This document shows, one piece after another, positions 35,224-43,293 of a DNA stretch of 64,000 nt. Both the position numbers and the translations under genes were made by a program. The stretch is taken from the NCBI GenBank assembly GCA_044359955.1, contig JBIKLF010000003.1:1-64000 (forward strand), given 5' to 3'. Within the stretch, counting starts at the first letter, position 1; each line of letters begins with the position of its first letter. The notes beneath the pieces were generated by a model. The model was not told where the DNA came from and did not search any database. It saw only the letters and a program-made list of their open reading frames with translations. The stretch comes from JACTMZ01 sp044359955 (GTDB lineage: Bacteria > Verrucomicrobiota > Verrucomicrobiia > Chthoniobacterales > JACTMZ01).

Positions 35224-35859
35224 TCACGATGCCTGCGGCGCGAAATGGCCGATGATTTCCGCACCTCCCCAGACAAGCGCGCCGAAGAAAGCCAGCGTGA
35301 GGAGAAAAGCAACCCCCGCGGCGATTAGGCAGTAGCCGTCCCGTTCGGAGAAAGCGGCCGCGGTGAGAATGACGGTGAGGGCCGGTAGCATGTTCGTGCC
35401 GGGGATGGGCAGGGGCAGGAGAAGCAACAGCCCGCACAGACAGACGACGGTGCCGGCGAGGAAGCGCATTTGGCCGAACTCGAAAATCCCGGTCATGCGC
35501 GGATGAAGCAGTTTTTCGAAAACTCCGAGCACCCGCGCGCCCCCGCGCATCACGGCCGGAAAGAAATTTCCGCTCAGCTTGGTGGCGAGGAGGCGTTTCG
35601 GCATCCACGGGTGTTGACTGAGGGCAAAGCGGAGTCCGAGCAAGGCGATGGCCACGCCCAGCGGCGTGGAGAGTCCGGGCAAAGGAATCGGTTGGCACAT
35701 GGGCAAGGCGAGAATCACGAGCAGGAGCGTGTAGACGCGGCCTTGGAGTTCATCCATCAAGCCGCCAAGTGTCAGTTCTGCGTGCTCCTCGCGATCCGCG
35801 AGCTGAAGCAGTTGAGCCGAAAGCCGCTCGGATACCTCGCGTGCCGGTGGTGTCGTCAT
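35224..35859 (-). CDS. ExoD-family exopolysaccharide-synthesis-associated membrane protein
   Basis: A 211-residue protein of the ExoD family. A cytoplasmic N-terminal helix is followed by about five membrane helices. The typical text is LTLGGLMDELQGRVYTLLLVI, LPMCQPIPLPGLSTPLG and LPLPIPGTNMLPALTVIL. ExoD affects exopolysaccharide and alkaline tolerance in Rhizobium; its molecular role is not settled. It is transcribed alone toward the CaCA gene. Confidence 0.82.
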   Translation of the reverse strand: MTTPPAREVSERLSAQLLQLADREEHAELTLGGLMDELQGRVYTLLLVILALPMCQPIPLPGLSTPLGVAIALLGLRFALSQHPWMPKRLLATKLSGNFFPAVMRGGARVLGVFEKLLHPRMTGIFEFGQMRFLAGTVVCLCGLLLLLPLPIPGTNMLPALTVILTAAAFSERDGYCLIAAGVAFLLTLAFFGALVWGGAEIIGHFAPQAS

Positions 35860-35976
35860 GCCCGTGTGTTTTGGGTGCTCACCATCTTATGCATTGATGT
35901 CGGCGTTAAGTTCACCATGGGTCCCCTGCGTGAGCACCTCATCGTGGATTTTTGCGCAGGGGGGATTCCCATGAAC

Positions 35977-37875
35977 TCAATCAAGCACGACCTGCAGACC
36001 GTCGCGGATGGCCTCGATGACTTCGTCCGGGTCGGAGGCTTTCTTGAGGCGGTCGGTGACGTATTCGCTGTCGACTAGACCGACAATGTCCGCGAGGAAA
36101 CGCGGTTGGATGCGGGCCACGCTTTGCGGGGTAATGAGAAGAAAGATCATGCTGATGCGCTCGTTGCTCCCAGGAATGGGAATACCCTCCTCCGAGCGGG
36201 CAAAGATCAGGACGGGCGCATCAATGGAGTCCAAGCGGCAATGCGGGATGGCCAAGCCGTGACCGAAATAAGTCGTCATGGTTGCTTCGCGCTGCAGGAC
36301 TTGGGTGATGATTTTCCGTCCGTCGGCCGGGAGTTGGTTGAGCGGGACAGCCAACACAATTTTCTCGATCGCCTCTTCGAGATTGGCCGCCTGAACATCG
36401 AGCACGATGCGACCGGGCGTGATGGCATCGGCCAGCGAGATGGTTTTGCCGGTGCGGTCGGTGTCGGATTCATCGCTGATTTTGCCGACCAGTTCCTCCA
36501 AGACGTCTTCGAGCGTGATGATGCCGGTCCAAGCGCCGCCCGCGTCTGTGACGAAAGCTATGTGCTGGTTGCCGCGTTGGAGTTTGGACAGCGCGTCGTC
36601 GAGGGGCATGTCTTCGGGCAACTCGAGCACTGGGCGCACGAATTCGCGCAGTTCAGAGGAGCGCAGCTCCGGCCAACCCTGGCGCAGGGCGAGATCTTTG
36701 AGCAGAATGACCCCGAGGGGCTTGCTGTGTTCCTTTTCCAGCAGGGGGTAGCGCGAGTAGCGGGACTCCTGGATGGCGGCGAGGTTATAGGACCACGGCC
36801 AATCCAAGCGCAGGTGCCGGACGCCGCTGCAGCGTCGCATCGAATCGCGGACGGTGATTTCGGCCATATCGACCACGTTCTCGATGAGCAGTAGGCGCCG
36901 GAAAGGCATCAGGCCGAGTTTCTCGGGCCGCTCGAAGTGCATCTTCAGCTCATCTTTCCGGGGTAGCAGCAGGGAAACGATGATGCAGACGAGCAGAATG
37001 ACGAGGATGAGGATGAGCGACGCGACGACCGGAATCTCGTAGAAGTCGCTGACCAGCATCTTCACGCCGAGAATGAGGATGATGGACGCGAAGCCGTAGT
37101 GCAGCGCGTGGAACATGCGCATCACGCCGGAGACGGCAAAATAGAGCGACCGCAAGCCCAGCATGGCGAAGATGTTTGAAGTGAAAACAATGAACGGGTC
37201 GCGGCTGATGGCGAAAATGGCCGGGATGGAGTCGACGGCGAAGACGATGTCGGAGGACTCAACGGCCAGCAGGGCGACGAAGAGCGGTGTGGCGGCCAAG
37301 GCTCCCCATCGGCGAGTGAAAAACTTTCCTTCGTCGTATTCCTGACTCACCGGGAACCAGCGACGGAAGATGCGGATCACCCAGTTTTTCTCCGGGTCGG
37401 TCTCCGTGTCTTTGTTGCGCATCATGCTGAGCCCGGTTAAGACGAGGAGCGCGCCGAAGACATACATCAGCCAATGGAACCGGTCGAGGAGTGCGAGGCC
37501 GCCGAGGATGAAAGCGGCACGCAGGACAATCGCGCCGAGGATTCCCAGGAAAAGGACCTTGTGCTGGAAGACCGGCGGAACCCGGAAGTAACTGAAGATG
37601 AGAACGAAAACGAAAATGTTGTCGATGCTCAGCGACTTTTCGACGAGGAAGCCGGTGAAGAACTCCAGCCCCGCCTCGGTGCCGCGCTCGTGGAAAAAGA
37701 AAATTCCCGCGTTGAAGAGGAGGGCCAGTCCCGTCCAGAACCCGTAGAGAATGAAAGCCTCCCTGGTGTCGATGACATGCGGCTTGCGGTGGAAGGTGCT
37801 GAAGTCCAGAATCAGCAGAAGCAGCAGGAAAACGACAAATCCGCTCCAAAGCAGCAGGTGGAGCTCGTTGATCAT
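35977..37875 (-). CDS. TerC-type membrane protein fused to a CBS pair and a PTS EIIA domain
   Basis: A 632-residue three-part protein. Residues 1-305 are a TerC/Alx membrane domain with EKSLSIDNIFVF and ESSDIVFAVDSIPAI, the ion-site motifs. Residues about 325-460 resemble the CNNM/CorC CBS pair (ESRYSRYPLL; ITLEDVLEELVGKISDE). Residues about 485-632 are a fructose/nitrogen-type PTS EIIA domain with the phospho-acceptor histidine in GHGLAIPHCRLD (H545). TerC proteins move Mn2+ or other metals. An EIIA tail is unusual and suggests control by PTS phosphorylation. The start ATG at 37875 begins directly before helix 1. Confidence 0.88.
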   Translation of the reverse strand: MINELHLLLWSGFVVFLLLLLILDFSTFHRKPHVIDTREAFILYGFWTGLALLFNAGIFFFHERGTEAGLEFFTGFLVEKSLSIDNIFVFVLIFSYFRVPPVFQHKVLFLGILGAIVLRAAFILGGLALLDRFHWLMYVFGALLVLTGLSMMRNKDTETDPEKNWVIRIFRRWFPVSQEYDEGKFFTRRWGALAATPLFVALLAVESSDIVFAVDSIPAIFAISRDPFIVFTSNIFAMLGLRSLYFAVSGVMRMFHALHYGFASIILILGVKMLVSDFYEIPVVASLILILVILLVCIIVSLLLPRKDELKMHFERPEKLGLMPFRRLLLIENVVDMAEITVRDSMRRCSGVRHLRLDWPWSYNLAAIQESRYSRYPLLEKEHSKPLGVILLKDLALRQGWPELRSSELREFVRPVLELPEDMPLDDALSKLQRGNQHIAFVTDAGGAWTGIITLEDVLEELVGKISDESDTDRTGKTISLADAITPGRIVLDVQAANLEEAIEKIVLAVPLNQLPADGRKIITQVLQREATMTTYFGHGLAIPHCRLDSIDAPVLIFARSEEGIPIPGSNERISMIFLLITPQSVARIQPRFLADIVGLVDSEYVTDRLKKASDPDEVIEAIRDGLQVVLD

Positions 37876-38147
37876 TGTCGAAAGGAAACAGTGCGGACAG
37901 AGAGCGACACTGCCTTGAGCTATACGGGTCGCCTCGGCGAAAAGCAACGGCGGGATAAGAAGCGCTGTTTTCCGACGGAAGTTAGAGGGTAAGCGGCAAT
38001 TCCGCTGAGAGCAGCCAGAGGCAAGAAAGGATTTTTCACGCCTATTTGCGACAAGGAGCGACGAAATTCGTTCAAAGCGGGGCGGTTTATAGCTCTCCTT
38101 GGTCGGCAAATATTGCGTCCAGTGCAGTCTTGCCCTTAATTCGGGCC

Positions 38148-38804
38148 ATGGTTGCACTTTCCGCTGCTGCTTTGCCTTCGCTGGAGAACACCGAGCTTTA
38201 TGGCGTGGTCGATCTGAATTACCACCTTTCTGCAGAAACTGCTTCGGTGGCGGCGGAGCGCTTGCTCGAAGGCGGCGTCGACATTCTGCGATTGCGCGCG
38301 AGCGCGGTTCCTCGCTCCATTGTGATCGGACTCGCCGAAGAAATCCACGCGATGACTTCGGCTTTGGGAGTCCCTTTGATACTTCACGATGGCTCCGACT
38401 TGCTCCGGGAGGTGCCGGCCGAAGGCGTGCATCTCGCGCAGGAACAAATCTCCATCGCCGAGGTCCGCGCGGCTGCCGGTCGTCCCGTCGTCATCGGGCG
38501 AGATGCCCGTAGTTTGCCGCAAGCGCGGGCCGTCGCCGAGTACGGGGCTGATTACGTCGGCTTCGGCCCGCTTTTTGCGAATCCGGAAAAAACCGAACAT
38601 GAGGCGATCGGTCTGGAGGATCTGGCGGCGGTGCACGAGCAACTCTCGATCCCCGTGTTTTGCTTCGGCGGAATCACGTTGGACAATCTGGCGCAGGCTC
38701 GCGACGCCGGTGCGCGCCGGGTGGTCATGGTGTCGGCGTGGTTGGAGGCGAAGGATATTCCCGCCGCGGTGCGAAGTGCTCGGAATCTCTTGTTCCAGAG
38801 CTAA
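38148..38804 (+). CDS. ThiE/TenI-like protein with altered catalytic residues
   Basis: A 218-residue TIM barrel of the thiamine-phosphate synthase/TenI family: DILRLRAS, LILHDGSDLL, GVHLAQEQ, YVGFGPLFANPEKTEH, PVFCFGGIT. In active ThiE the first motif is usually QLREK, the second NDR/NDD and the third GQED. Here the phosphate-site lysine and the metal-binding Asp of the third motif are replaced. It may therefore be a TenI-type or non-catalytic relative. The start ATG at 38148 precedes the barrel; the 272-bp gap to the divergent TerC gene probably holds both promoters. tenA is 4 kb away. Confidence 0.75.
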   Translation: MVALSAAALPSLENTELYGVVDLNYHLSAETASVAAERLLEGGVDILRLRASAVPRSIVIGLAEEIHAMTSALGVPLILHDGSDLLREVPAEGVHLAQEQISIAEVRAAAGRPVVIGRDARSLPQARAVAEYGADYVGFGPLFANPEKTEHEAIGLEDLAAVHEQLSIPVFCFGGITLDNLAQARDAGARRVVMVSAWLEAKDIPAAVRSARNLLFQS

Positions 38805-38925
38805 ATCGTACGCGCCTCCTCCATAAATCTGCCCCGCGCCCACTCCCTGCTCTCATGCATCCCAGCGCGGAGGGAGACAACGGTCAGTCCTTCCACGCGT
38901 GTGGCGATCGTTTGTCTGAGGAAGG

Positions 38926-39243
38926 GTGCTCAATCTTGCCTTTCGCTTTGGCAGCAAATACCGACCGGGCTCCACGCCGGCGGTGATCCCTGGCGTCCGG
39001 GCTAATGCCACTACCAGCAAGTTCGGCAACCGCTGCATCACCCGAGCCTCGGAGGGTAAAAGCTACAGGACTTCCCGCTTCGGCAGCGGCACGATCAGCC
39101 GCGATTCCAAAGGAGCCACGACCACGACGCAGCGCATTGGGGATGGCGCGATCAGCCGCCGCAGCTCGGGGGCTTCAGCCACCACCTCGCGCTTTGGGAG
39201 CGGCTTTACGACCTCGCAGAGCAGTGGGCACGGCGGGGTGTAG
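38926..39243 (+). CDS. Short repeat protein fragment (four repeats of about 20 residues)
   Basis: A 105-codon frame starting at GTG, nine bases after an in-frame stop. It contains four imperfect repeats built on S-(R/K)-F/I-G-(S/N/D)-G-x-I-(S/T)-R-x-S-x-G (for example TSRFGSGTISRDSKGA, TQRIGDGAISRRSSGA). The pattern resembles RxG/DG repeat proteins that form beta-rich rods, but no signal peptide is seen, so it may be the surviving end of a longer gene. It stops one base before the IS target duplication. Confidence 0.4.
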   Translation: MLNLAFRFGSKYRPGSTPAVIPGVRANATTSKFGNRCITRASEGKSYRTSRFGSGTISRDSKGATTTTQRIGDGAISRRSSGASATTSRFGSGFTTSQSSGHGGV

Positions 39244-39254
39244 GGGTGTTGGTG

Positions 39255-40599
39255 CATAGGCGTTAACCTAATATCTTGCATGTTGAGGTGGCGGGCCGCA
39301 GGGTGGCGGAGTGAAAACCGACAGTCTTCCCGAGGATTGGAACATCGTGCGTGGGTGGTTGCCCGAGGAGCTCAATGCTGGCGCGCGTCAGCATGGATTC
39401 CTGCAGCGGGCTCGAGGGCTGCAGGAAGCCGAAACGTGGCTGCGGCTGTTTCTGATGCATGTCGTGGGCGGCCTCTCGCTACAGCAAACCATCGTGCGCG
39501 CCGAAGAGTTGGGGCTGGCCAAGATCAGCGCCGTGGCGCTCTTCAAACGGCTTGGCAAGGCCGAGGCTTGGCTGCGGTCTCTGTGCTCTCACCTGCTGGA
39601 AGAGCAAAGACGGCGGCTTGGACTTCACCGGTGGCCTTGGAAAAAGCGTTTGCGGGTCATCGATGCCACCACCATCCAGGAACCCGGCACCAGCGGCACC
39701 AAGCTGCGCCTGCACTACAGCATCCAGTTGCCAACCTTGGCGTGTGACCATTACGAACTGACCGATATCCACGGCGGGGAAAAACTCGGGAGATTTTCCT
39801 TTGCCCCGGGCCAATGGGTCTTGGTGGACCGCGGTTACAGTCACAGGCGGGGTGTGGCGCACGTCTTGGACGAGGGAGCCGAAGTGGTGATGCGATGGAA
39901 CGCGGCGCTCTTCCCGCTGGAAGATGAACAAGGCAAGGCGTTCAAGCCCCTGCCGTGGGTGCGCAAGTTGCCGGCGCGGCGCTCCGCGGAGATTAAGCTC
40001 TTCTTCCAGCACGACTCCCGGCGGCATGCCGTGCGGCTTTGTGCGTTGCGCAAGTCGAGGATGGCCACGGAGAGAACCTTGCGAAAAATGGCCGACAAGG
40101 CGCGGCGCAACGGGACCAAAGAGATGGACGCCACCAGCCGCAAGCTGGCTGGTTATGTGTTGATCCTGACCACCATCGACGGGCCAGAGTTGTCCACAAG
40201 CCAAGTGCTGGAAATCTACCGCTACCGCTGGCAGATCGAGTTGTATTTCAAGAGGCTCAAGAGCCTGCTTGACGCCGGGCACATGCCCAAAAGCAACGAC
40301 GCCTCGGCCAAAGGGTGGATGCAGGCCAAAATGCTTTCGGCTCTGCTGCTGGAGCGAATCATGTTGGAGGCCGGTTTTTTTTCCCCCTGGGGATACCGCC
40401 TGCCAGAAGAGCCAGTGGGCGCTACTGGTCGAGACCAGAGACTGCCTCAAGCAAATCGTCGCTCCGGGGTTGCTGCTGGGTGACTTGATCGCCGCAGGCC
40501 AGAGGCTGAAAAAGCTCTTGGCCATCCGCCGCAAGAAGCGCCCGATGCAAATGACGGGATTGGGGTGTCTTGTTGATGCTCGTTAGGTTAACGCCTATG
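39255..40599 (+). mobile_element. IS4-family insertion sequence, 1345 bp
   Basis: Terminal inverted repeats of 17 bp (cataggcgttaacctaa at 39255, its complement ending at 40599) are flanked by an 11-bp direct repeat gggtgttggtg (39244-39254 and 40600-40610). It has one transposase gene. TIR and target-duplication lengths fit the IS4 family. Perfect duplications suggest a fairly recent insertion. Confidence 0.92.
39311..40586 (+). CDS. IS4-family DDE transposase, frameshifted near its C-terminus
   Basis: The RNase H-fold catalytic residues are D118 (RVIDATTI), D173 (LVDRGYS) and E310 in the YREK signature YRYRWQIELYFKRLK. In the first frame the protein stops at 40483 after an unrelated 30-residue tail. 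A +1 shift at the run of eight T and five C (40375-40387) gives a natural end, QWALLVETRDCLKQIVAPG onward, to the stop at 40586. So either an indel inactivated the copy or transcript slippage on the T8 run restores the frame. The catalytic core is intact either way. Confidence 0.88.
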
Positions 40600-40870
40600 G
40601 GGTGTTGGTGGTGCCGGGTTTGGTGCGGGGCTGGTGAGCTAAAAGTTTCGCCTAAATGGCTCCACGTTTTTCGGGCTCAAGCCAATTGAAGGGGCGATCG
40701 GCCCGGGCCTGCGCAGTTATTTGGTTCAACGGAGGCCAAATTTTCGCAGCATTCGCAGCAAAGACGACTCAACTACACTCAACTTGGCTTAACTCATTGA
40801 CGGTCCAGCCGGTCTTGTAAACACTTGGAAATGAAGCGTTAACAGTGTCTTTTTTGGCAGAGGCAAAAAA

Positions 40871-40958
40871 CGGTGAGGGAGGGATTCGAACCCTCGGTAG
40901 CCTTTTGGACTACGGAGCTTTAGCAAAGCTCTGCTTTCGACCACTCAGCCACCTCACC
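40871..40958 (-). tRNA. tRNA-Ser(GCT)
   Basis: An 88-nt class II tRNA. The acceptor is GGTGAGG/CCTCACC, the anticodon loop TTGCTAA gives GCT, a long variable arm is present, and the T-arm is GGGTTCGAATCCC. CCA is not encoded; the 3' end runs into six T. A second copy of its 3' end, with CCA, lies 13.9 kb away at 26926-26952. Confidence 0.94.
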
Positions 40959-41102
40959 AGAATTGAAGGGGAAAATTGCCATCGTCGGCAGGCGGCGTCA
41001 ATGCCGGTTGCACAAGAAGTTGGCGTTGCGCCCTCCGCGGAGGACAAAGGCAGGGGTGCCCGAGGCCAAAGGAAGAAGGCGACGCAGGAGTGGAGGGGGT
41101 GC

Positions 41103-42500
41103 CTATTTGCGCTGCGAGGCCTTGAGCACAGCGGCGGGGATTTGTTTGACGCCGCCGCGGCGGATGATGTCACGGTAATCGAAGGCGGCGGGCTTTAGTT
41201 CGCGGGCGAAGGTCCGCGGGTTCATGCGGGCGAGGCCGAAGGTGGCGTCGTAGCCATAGTGCCATTCGTAGTTGTCGAGCAGGGACCAGACGAAGTAGCC
41301 ACGCACGTCGTGTCCGTCCTCGCGCGCCTGCTGCACGGCGGCCACGTGTTCCTCGAGGTAGCGCTTGCGCTGGGTCTCGTCCTGCGTGGCGATTCCGTTT
41401 TCGGTGATCATCATGGGCTTGCCGTAGCGCTTGCCCACGAGGCGGATCTGTTTGTAGAGCCCGGCCGGATCGATGTCCCAACCCATCTCGGTGAAATTGG
41501 GTCCGCGGTGGGAGCCGAGCCCGAGGGCGGCGATGGGGCCGGCTTTTTGGCTGTAGTAGTAGTTGATTCCGATCACGTCGCAGACGTCCCAGATTTTGTC
41601 GAGGTGGTCGAAATTCATCCGCATCATGCCGTTGTAGGCCGCGCCGGTGGGATCAAACCAACCGTTGCTCCACCACGGGAGGGCTTGCACGGACATGACA
41701 ATGGCATCGGGGCGTTCGCGTTTGATGATGGCGGCGGCCTGACGAAACTGGCGGGCGCTGGCCCGCACGGCGGCGGCGTAGGTGCCGAGCGCGGCCGTCA
41801 TGGCCGGCGGCCATTGTCCGTTGAGATAAGCGGTGGCGATCTGTCCGTTGGGTTCGTTTTGCGGGGCGAAGTAACGGACGTGTGGCTTGAGCCGGGGGAC
41901 GACCTTGTTCACGTAGGCTTGCCAGCGGGTATCGGAATCGGGGTGCAGCCAGTTCGAGCGCTTGGGATTTTTCTCGTCGTAGAGCCAGTCGGGGAAGGTG
42001 AAGTGCCATAGGCAGACAACAGGTTCGATGCCGGCGGCTTTGAGGCGGCGGGTCATTTCGACATAGCGGGCGATGGCGGCCTCGTCGTATTGGCCCGGTT
42101 TAGGCTCGAGGCGGGCCCACTCGAGGCTGAGGCGGTAATGGGTGGCGCCGACTTTTGTCAGCGCCGCGACGTCCTGGTCGAACTCGCTCCATGACATGAC
42201 CACGGTGTTGCCGCGCGGCACCGCTTTTCCTTGCTCCATGAGGATGTCCCAGTCGGTGCGGAAGGGCAGTTGGCCGTTCTTGCCGACTTGGCGGTTCTCG
42301 TATTGCCAACTTGATGACGAGAATCCCCAGGCGAAGTCACCGGTGTCGACGCGGGCGGCTTGGGTGCGGGCCTGCGGCGTGATGGTCGGCGCCTTCGGAT
42401 ACATGATGCAGCCGGTGAGGGGCGCGGCGAGAAGGATGAGGAGAAGACGCGGCACGGTGGAAAAGTGGGAGGGTATGAAAATGGAAAGACGGGCGGCCAT
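41103..42500 (-). CDS. GH1 beta-glycosidase, lipoprotein
   Basis: A 465-residue family 1 glycosidase. The acid/base is in QNEPNG (E216) and the nucleophile in MITENG (E367), with the Trp/His glycone-site text CLWHFTFPDWL. A lipoprotein signal ends in LLAAPLTGC (C31), so it is tethered to a membrane on the periplasmic or outer side, unusual for GH1 enzymes, which are mostly cytoplasmic. Likely substrates are beta-glucosides or beta-galactosides. It begins 46 bp after tenA and may share its transcript. Confidence 0.9.
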   Translation of the reverse strand: MAARLSIFIPSHFSTVPRLLLILLAAPLTGCIMYPKAPTITPQARTQAARVDTGDFAWGFSSSSWQYENRQVGKNGQLPFRTDWDILMEQGKAVPRGNTVVMSWSEFDQDVAALTKVGATHYRLSLEWARLEPKPGQYDEAAIARYVEMTRRLKAAGIEPVVCLWHFTFPDWLYDEKNPKRSNWLHPDSDTRWQAYVNKVVPRLKPHVRYFAPQNEPNGQIATAYLNGQWPPAMTAALGTYAAAVRASARQFRQAAAIIKRERPDAIVMSVQALPWWSNGWFDPTGAAYNGMMRMNFDHLDKIWDVCDVIGINYYYSQKAGPIAALGLGSHRGPNFTEMGWDIDPAGLYKQIRLVGKRYGKPMMITENGIATQDETQRKRYLEEHVAAVQQAREDGHDVRGYFVWSLLDNYEWHYGYDATFGLARMNPRTFARELKPAAFDYRDIIRRGGVKQIPAAVLKASQRK

Positions 42501-42510
42501 AGAGATCCGA

Positions 42511-42533
42511 CGGTCATAGACCGCCGCTGCAAG
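42511..42533. repeat. Interspersed hairpin repeat copy
   Basis: The text cggtcatagaccgccgctgc is the inverse of the motif at 7657 and 7785. It lies in the short gap between tenA and the GH1 gene. Confidence 0.6.
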
Positions 42534-42546
42534 TTGGGGAAGGGAA

Positions 42547-43212
42547 TTAGACGGGCCAGTCGGCCCGTTGGTAGGCACTGTCCCAGAACATCCATTCGAG
42601 CTGGGTCGCGCGGGTGAAGGCGGCGTGCATGGCGACCAGCGTATCCGCGGAGCAGCGTGACGCCACTTTGTCAGTCGTGGCGATGACGGCCTGCACCGCA
42701 GAGGCAAATTCCTCTCCCGCGTAAGTTTCGATCCAGGCGTGGTAGGGGTTGGGCTGGGTGGCCCGGGTGTGGATGCTTTTCCCCACTTCGAGGTAAATCC
42801 AGAAGCAGGGCAGGAGCGCGGCGAGAACAACGGGGAAGGGCTCGAGGGCGGCCACGCGGAGGAGGTAGCTGACGTAATGGTCGCAGGCCGGCGTGGGACG
42901 GGCCGCGGCGAAGTCGGCGGCACTGAGGCCGAACTTTGCGAAGTAGTCGGTGTGGAGGGCGCGCTCGACGAGGATGGCGGTTTGGGCGGCGCCGGCGAAT
43001 TGGACGAGGTGGTCGCTGTGGTCCGCCTTGGCGGCGGCGAGGGCGAGCGCGCGGGCGAATCCCTCGAGATAGTGGGCGTCTTGAATGATGTAGTGGCGGA
43101 AGCGATCCTCACGCAAGGTGCCCGCGGCAAGCTCCGCGTTGAACGGCATGGCGAGGATGGCTTGGTAAAGCGGCAGGTTGTATTGCCAGGCGGAGGTGCT
43201 GAAGGTCGGCAT
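42547..43212 (-). CDS. tenA: TenA-family thiaminase II
   Basis: A 221-residue all-helical enzyme that hydrolyses degraded thiamine (aminopyrimidine) to recover the pyrimidine moiety. Catalytic Cys136 sits in LLPCFWIYLEVG, an active-site Asp in YIIQDAHYL, and the C-terminal Glu in LEWMFWDSAY. Length is typical. The other thiamine-related gene in the window is ThiE/TenI-like at 38148, across the IS and tRNA-Ser. A 30-bp repeat overlaps its upstream region. Confidence 0.92.
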   Translation of the reverse strand: MPTFSTSAWQYNLPLYQAILAMPFNAELAAGTLREDRFRHYIIQDAHYLEGFARALALAAAKADHSDHLVQFAGAAQTAILVERALHTDYFAKFGLSAADFAAARPTPACDHYVSYLLRVAALEPFPVVLAALLPCFWIYLEVGKSIHTRATQPNPYHAWIETYAGEEFASAVQAVIATTDKVASRCSADTLVAMHAAFTRATQLEWMFWDSAYQRADWPV

Positions 43213-43214
43213 GA

Positions 43215-43244
43215 GGGCGGAGACTTGAGTTTGAAACCTGAGTG
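43215..43244. repeat. Left copy of a 30-bp direct repeat flanking selO
   Basis: Reads gggcggagacttgagtttg and onward, and matches 44828-44857 at 29 of 30 positions. It lies between the divergent tenA and selO genes. Confidence 0.75.
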
Positions 43245-43293
43245 AGACGCAGAGAGGAGTTGAAAGATTCGGGAGAGTGCGCAGTTTAGGCGG

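Larger units (their letters stand above)
26926..40958. mobile_element. Putative tRNA-Ser-targeted genomic island (about 14 kb)
   Basis: Bounded by the displaced tRNA-Ser tail at 26926 and the intact tRNA-Ser(GCT) at 40871-40958. The intact gene's 3' end points into the region, as expected for a tRNA-integrated element. Contents are an EamA relic, an exporter operon, three ion or solute transporters, an ExoD protein, a TerC fusion, a ThiE-like gene and an IS. No integrase, plasmid or phage gene is visible, so it would be an old, immobile island. The boundary evidence is direct; the island status is inferred. Confidence 0.5.

Noticed and set aside
37876..38147. yybP-ykoY (Mn2+) riboswitch upstream of the TerC fusion
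   Set aside because: TerC genes often carry this riboswitch, so I read the minus-strand leader for its conserved loops. I could not find the paired consensus segments in order.
26953..40870. Integrase or phage gene inside the tRNA-Ser island
   Set aside because: I read every gene in the interval; the only recombinase is the IS4 transposase, which does not target tRNA genes.
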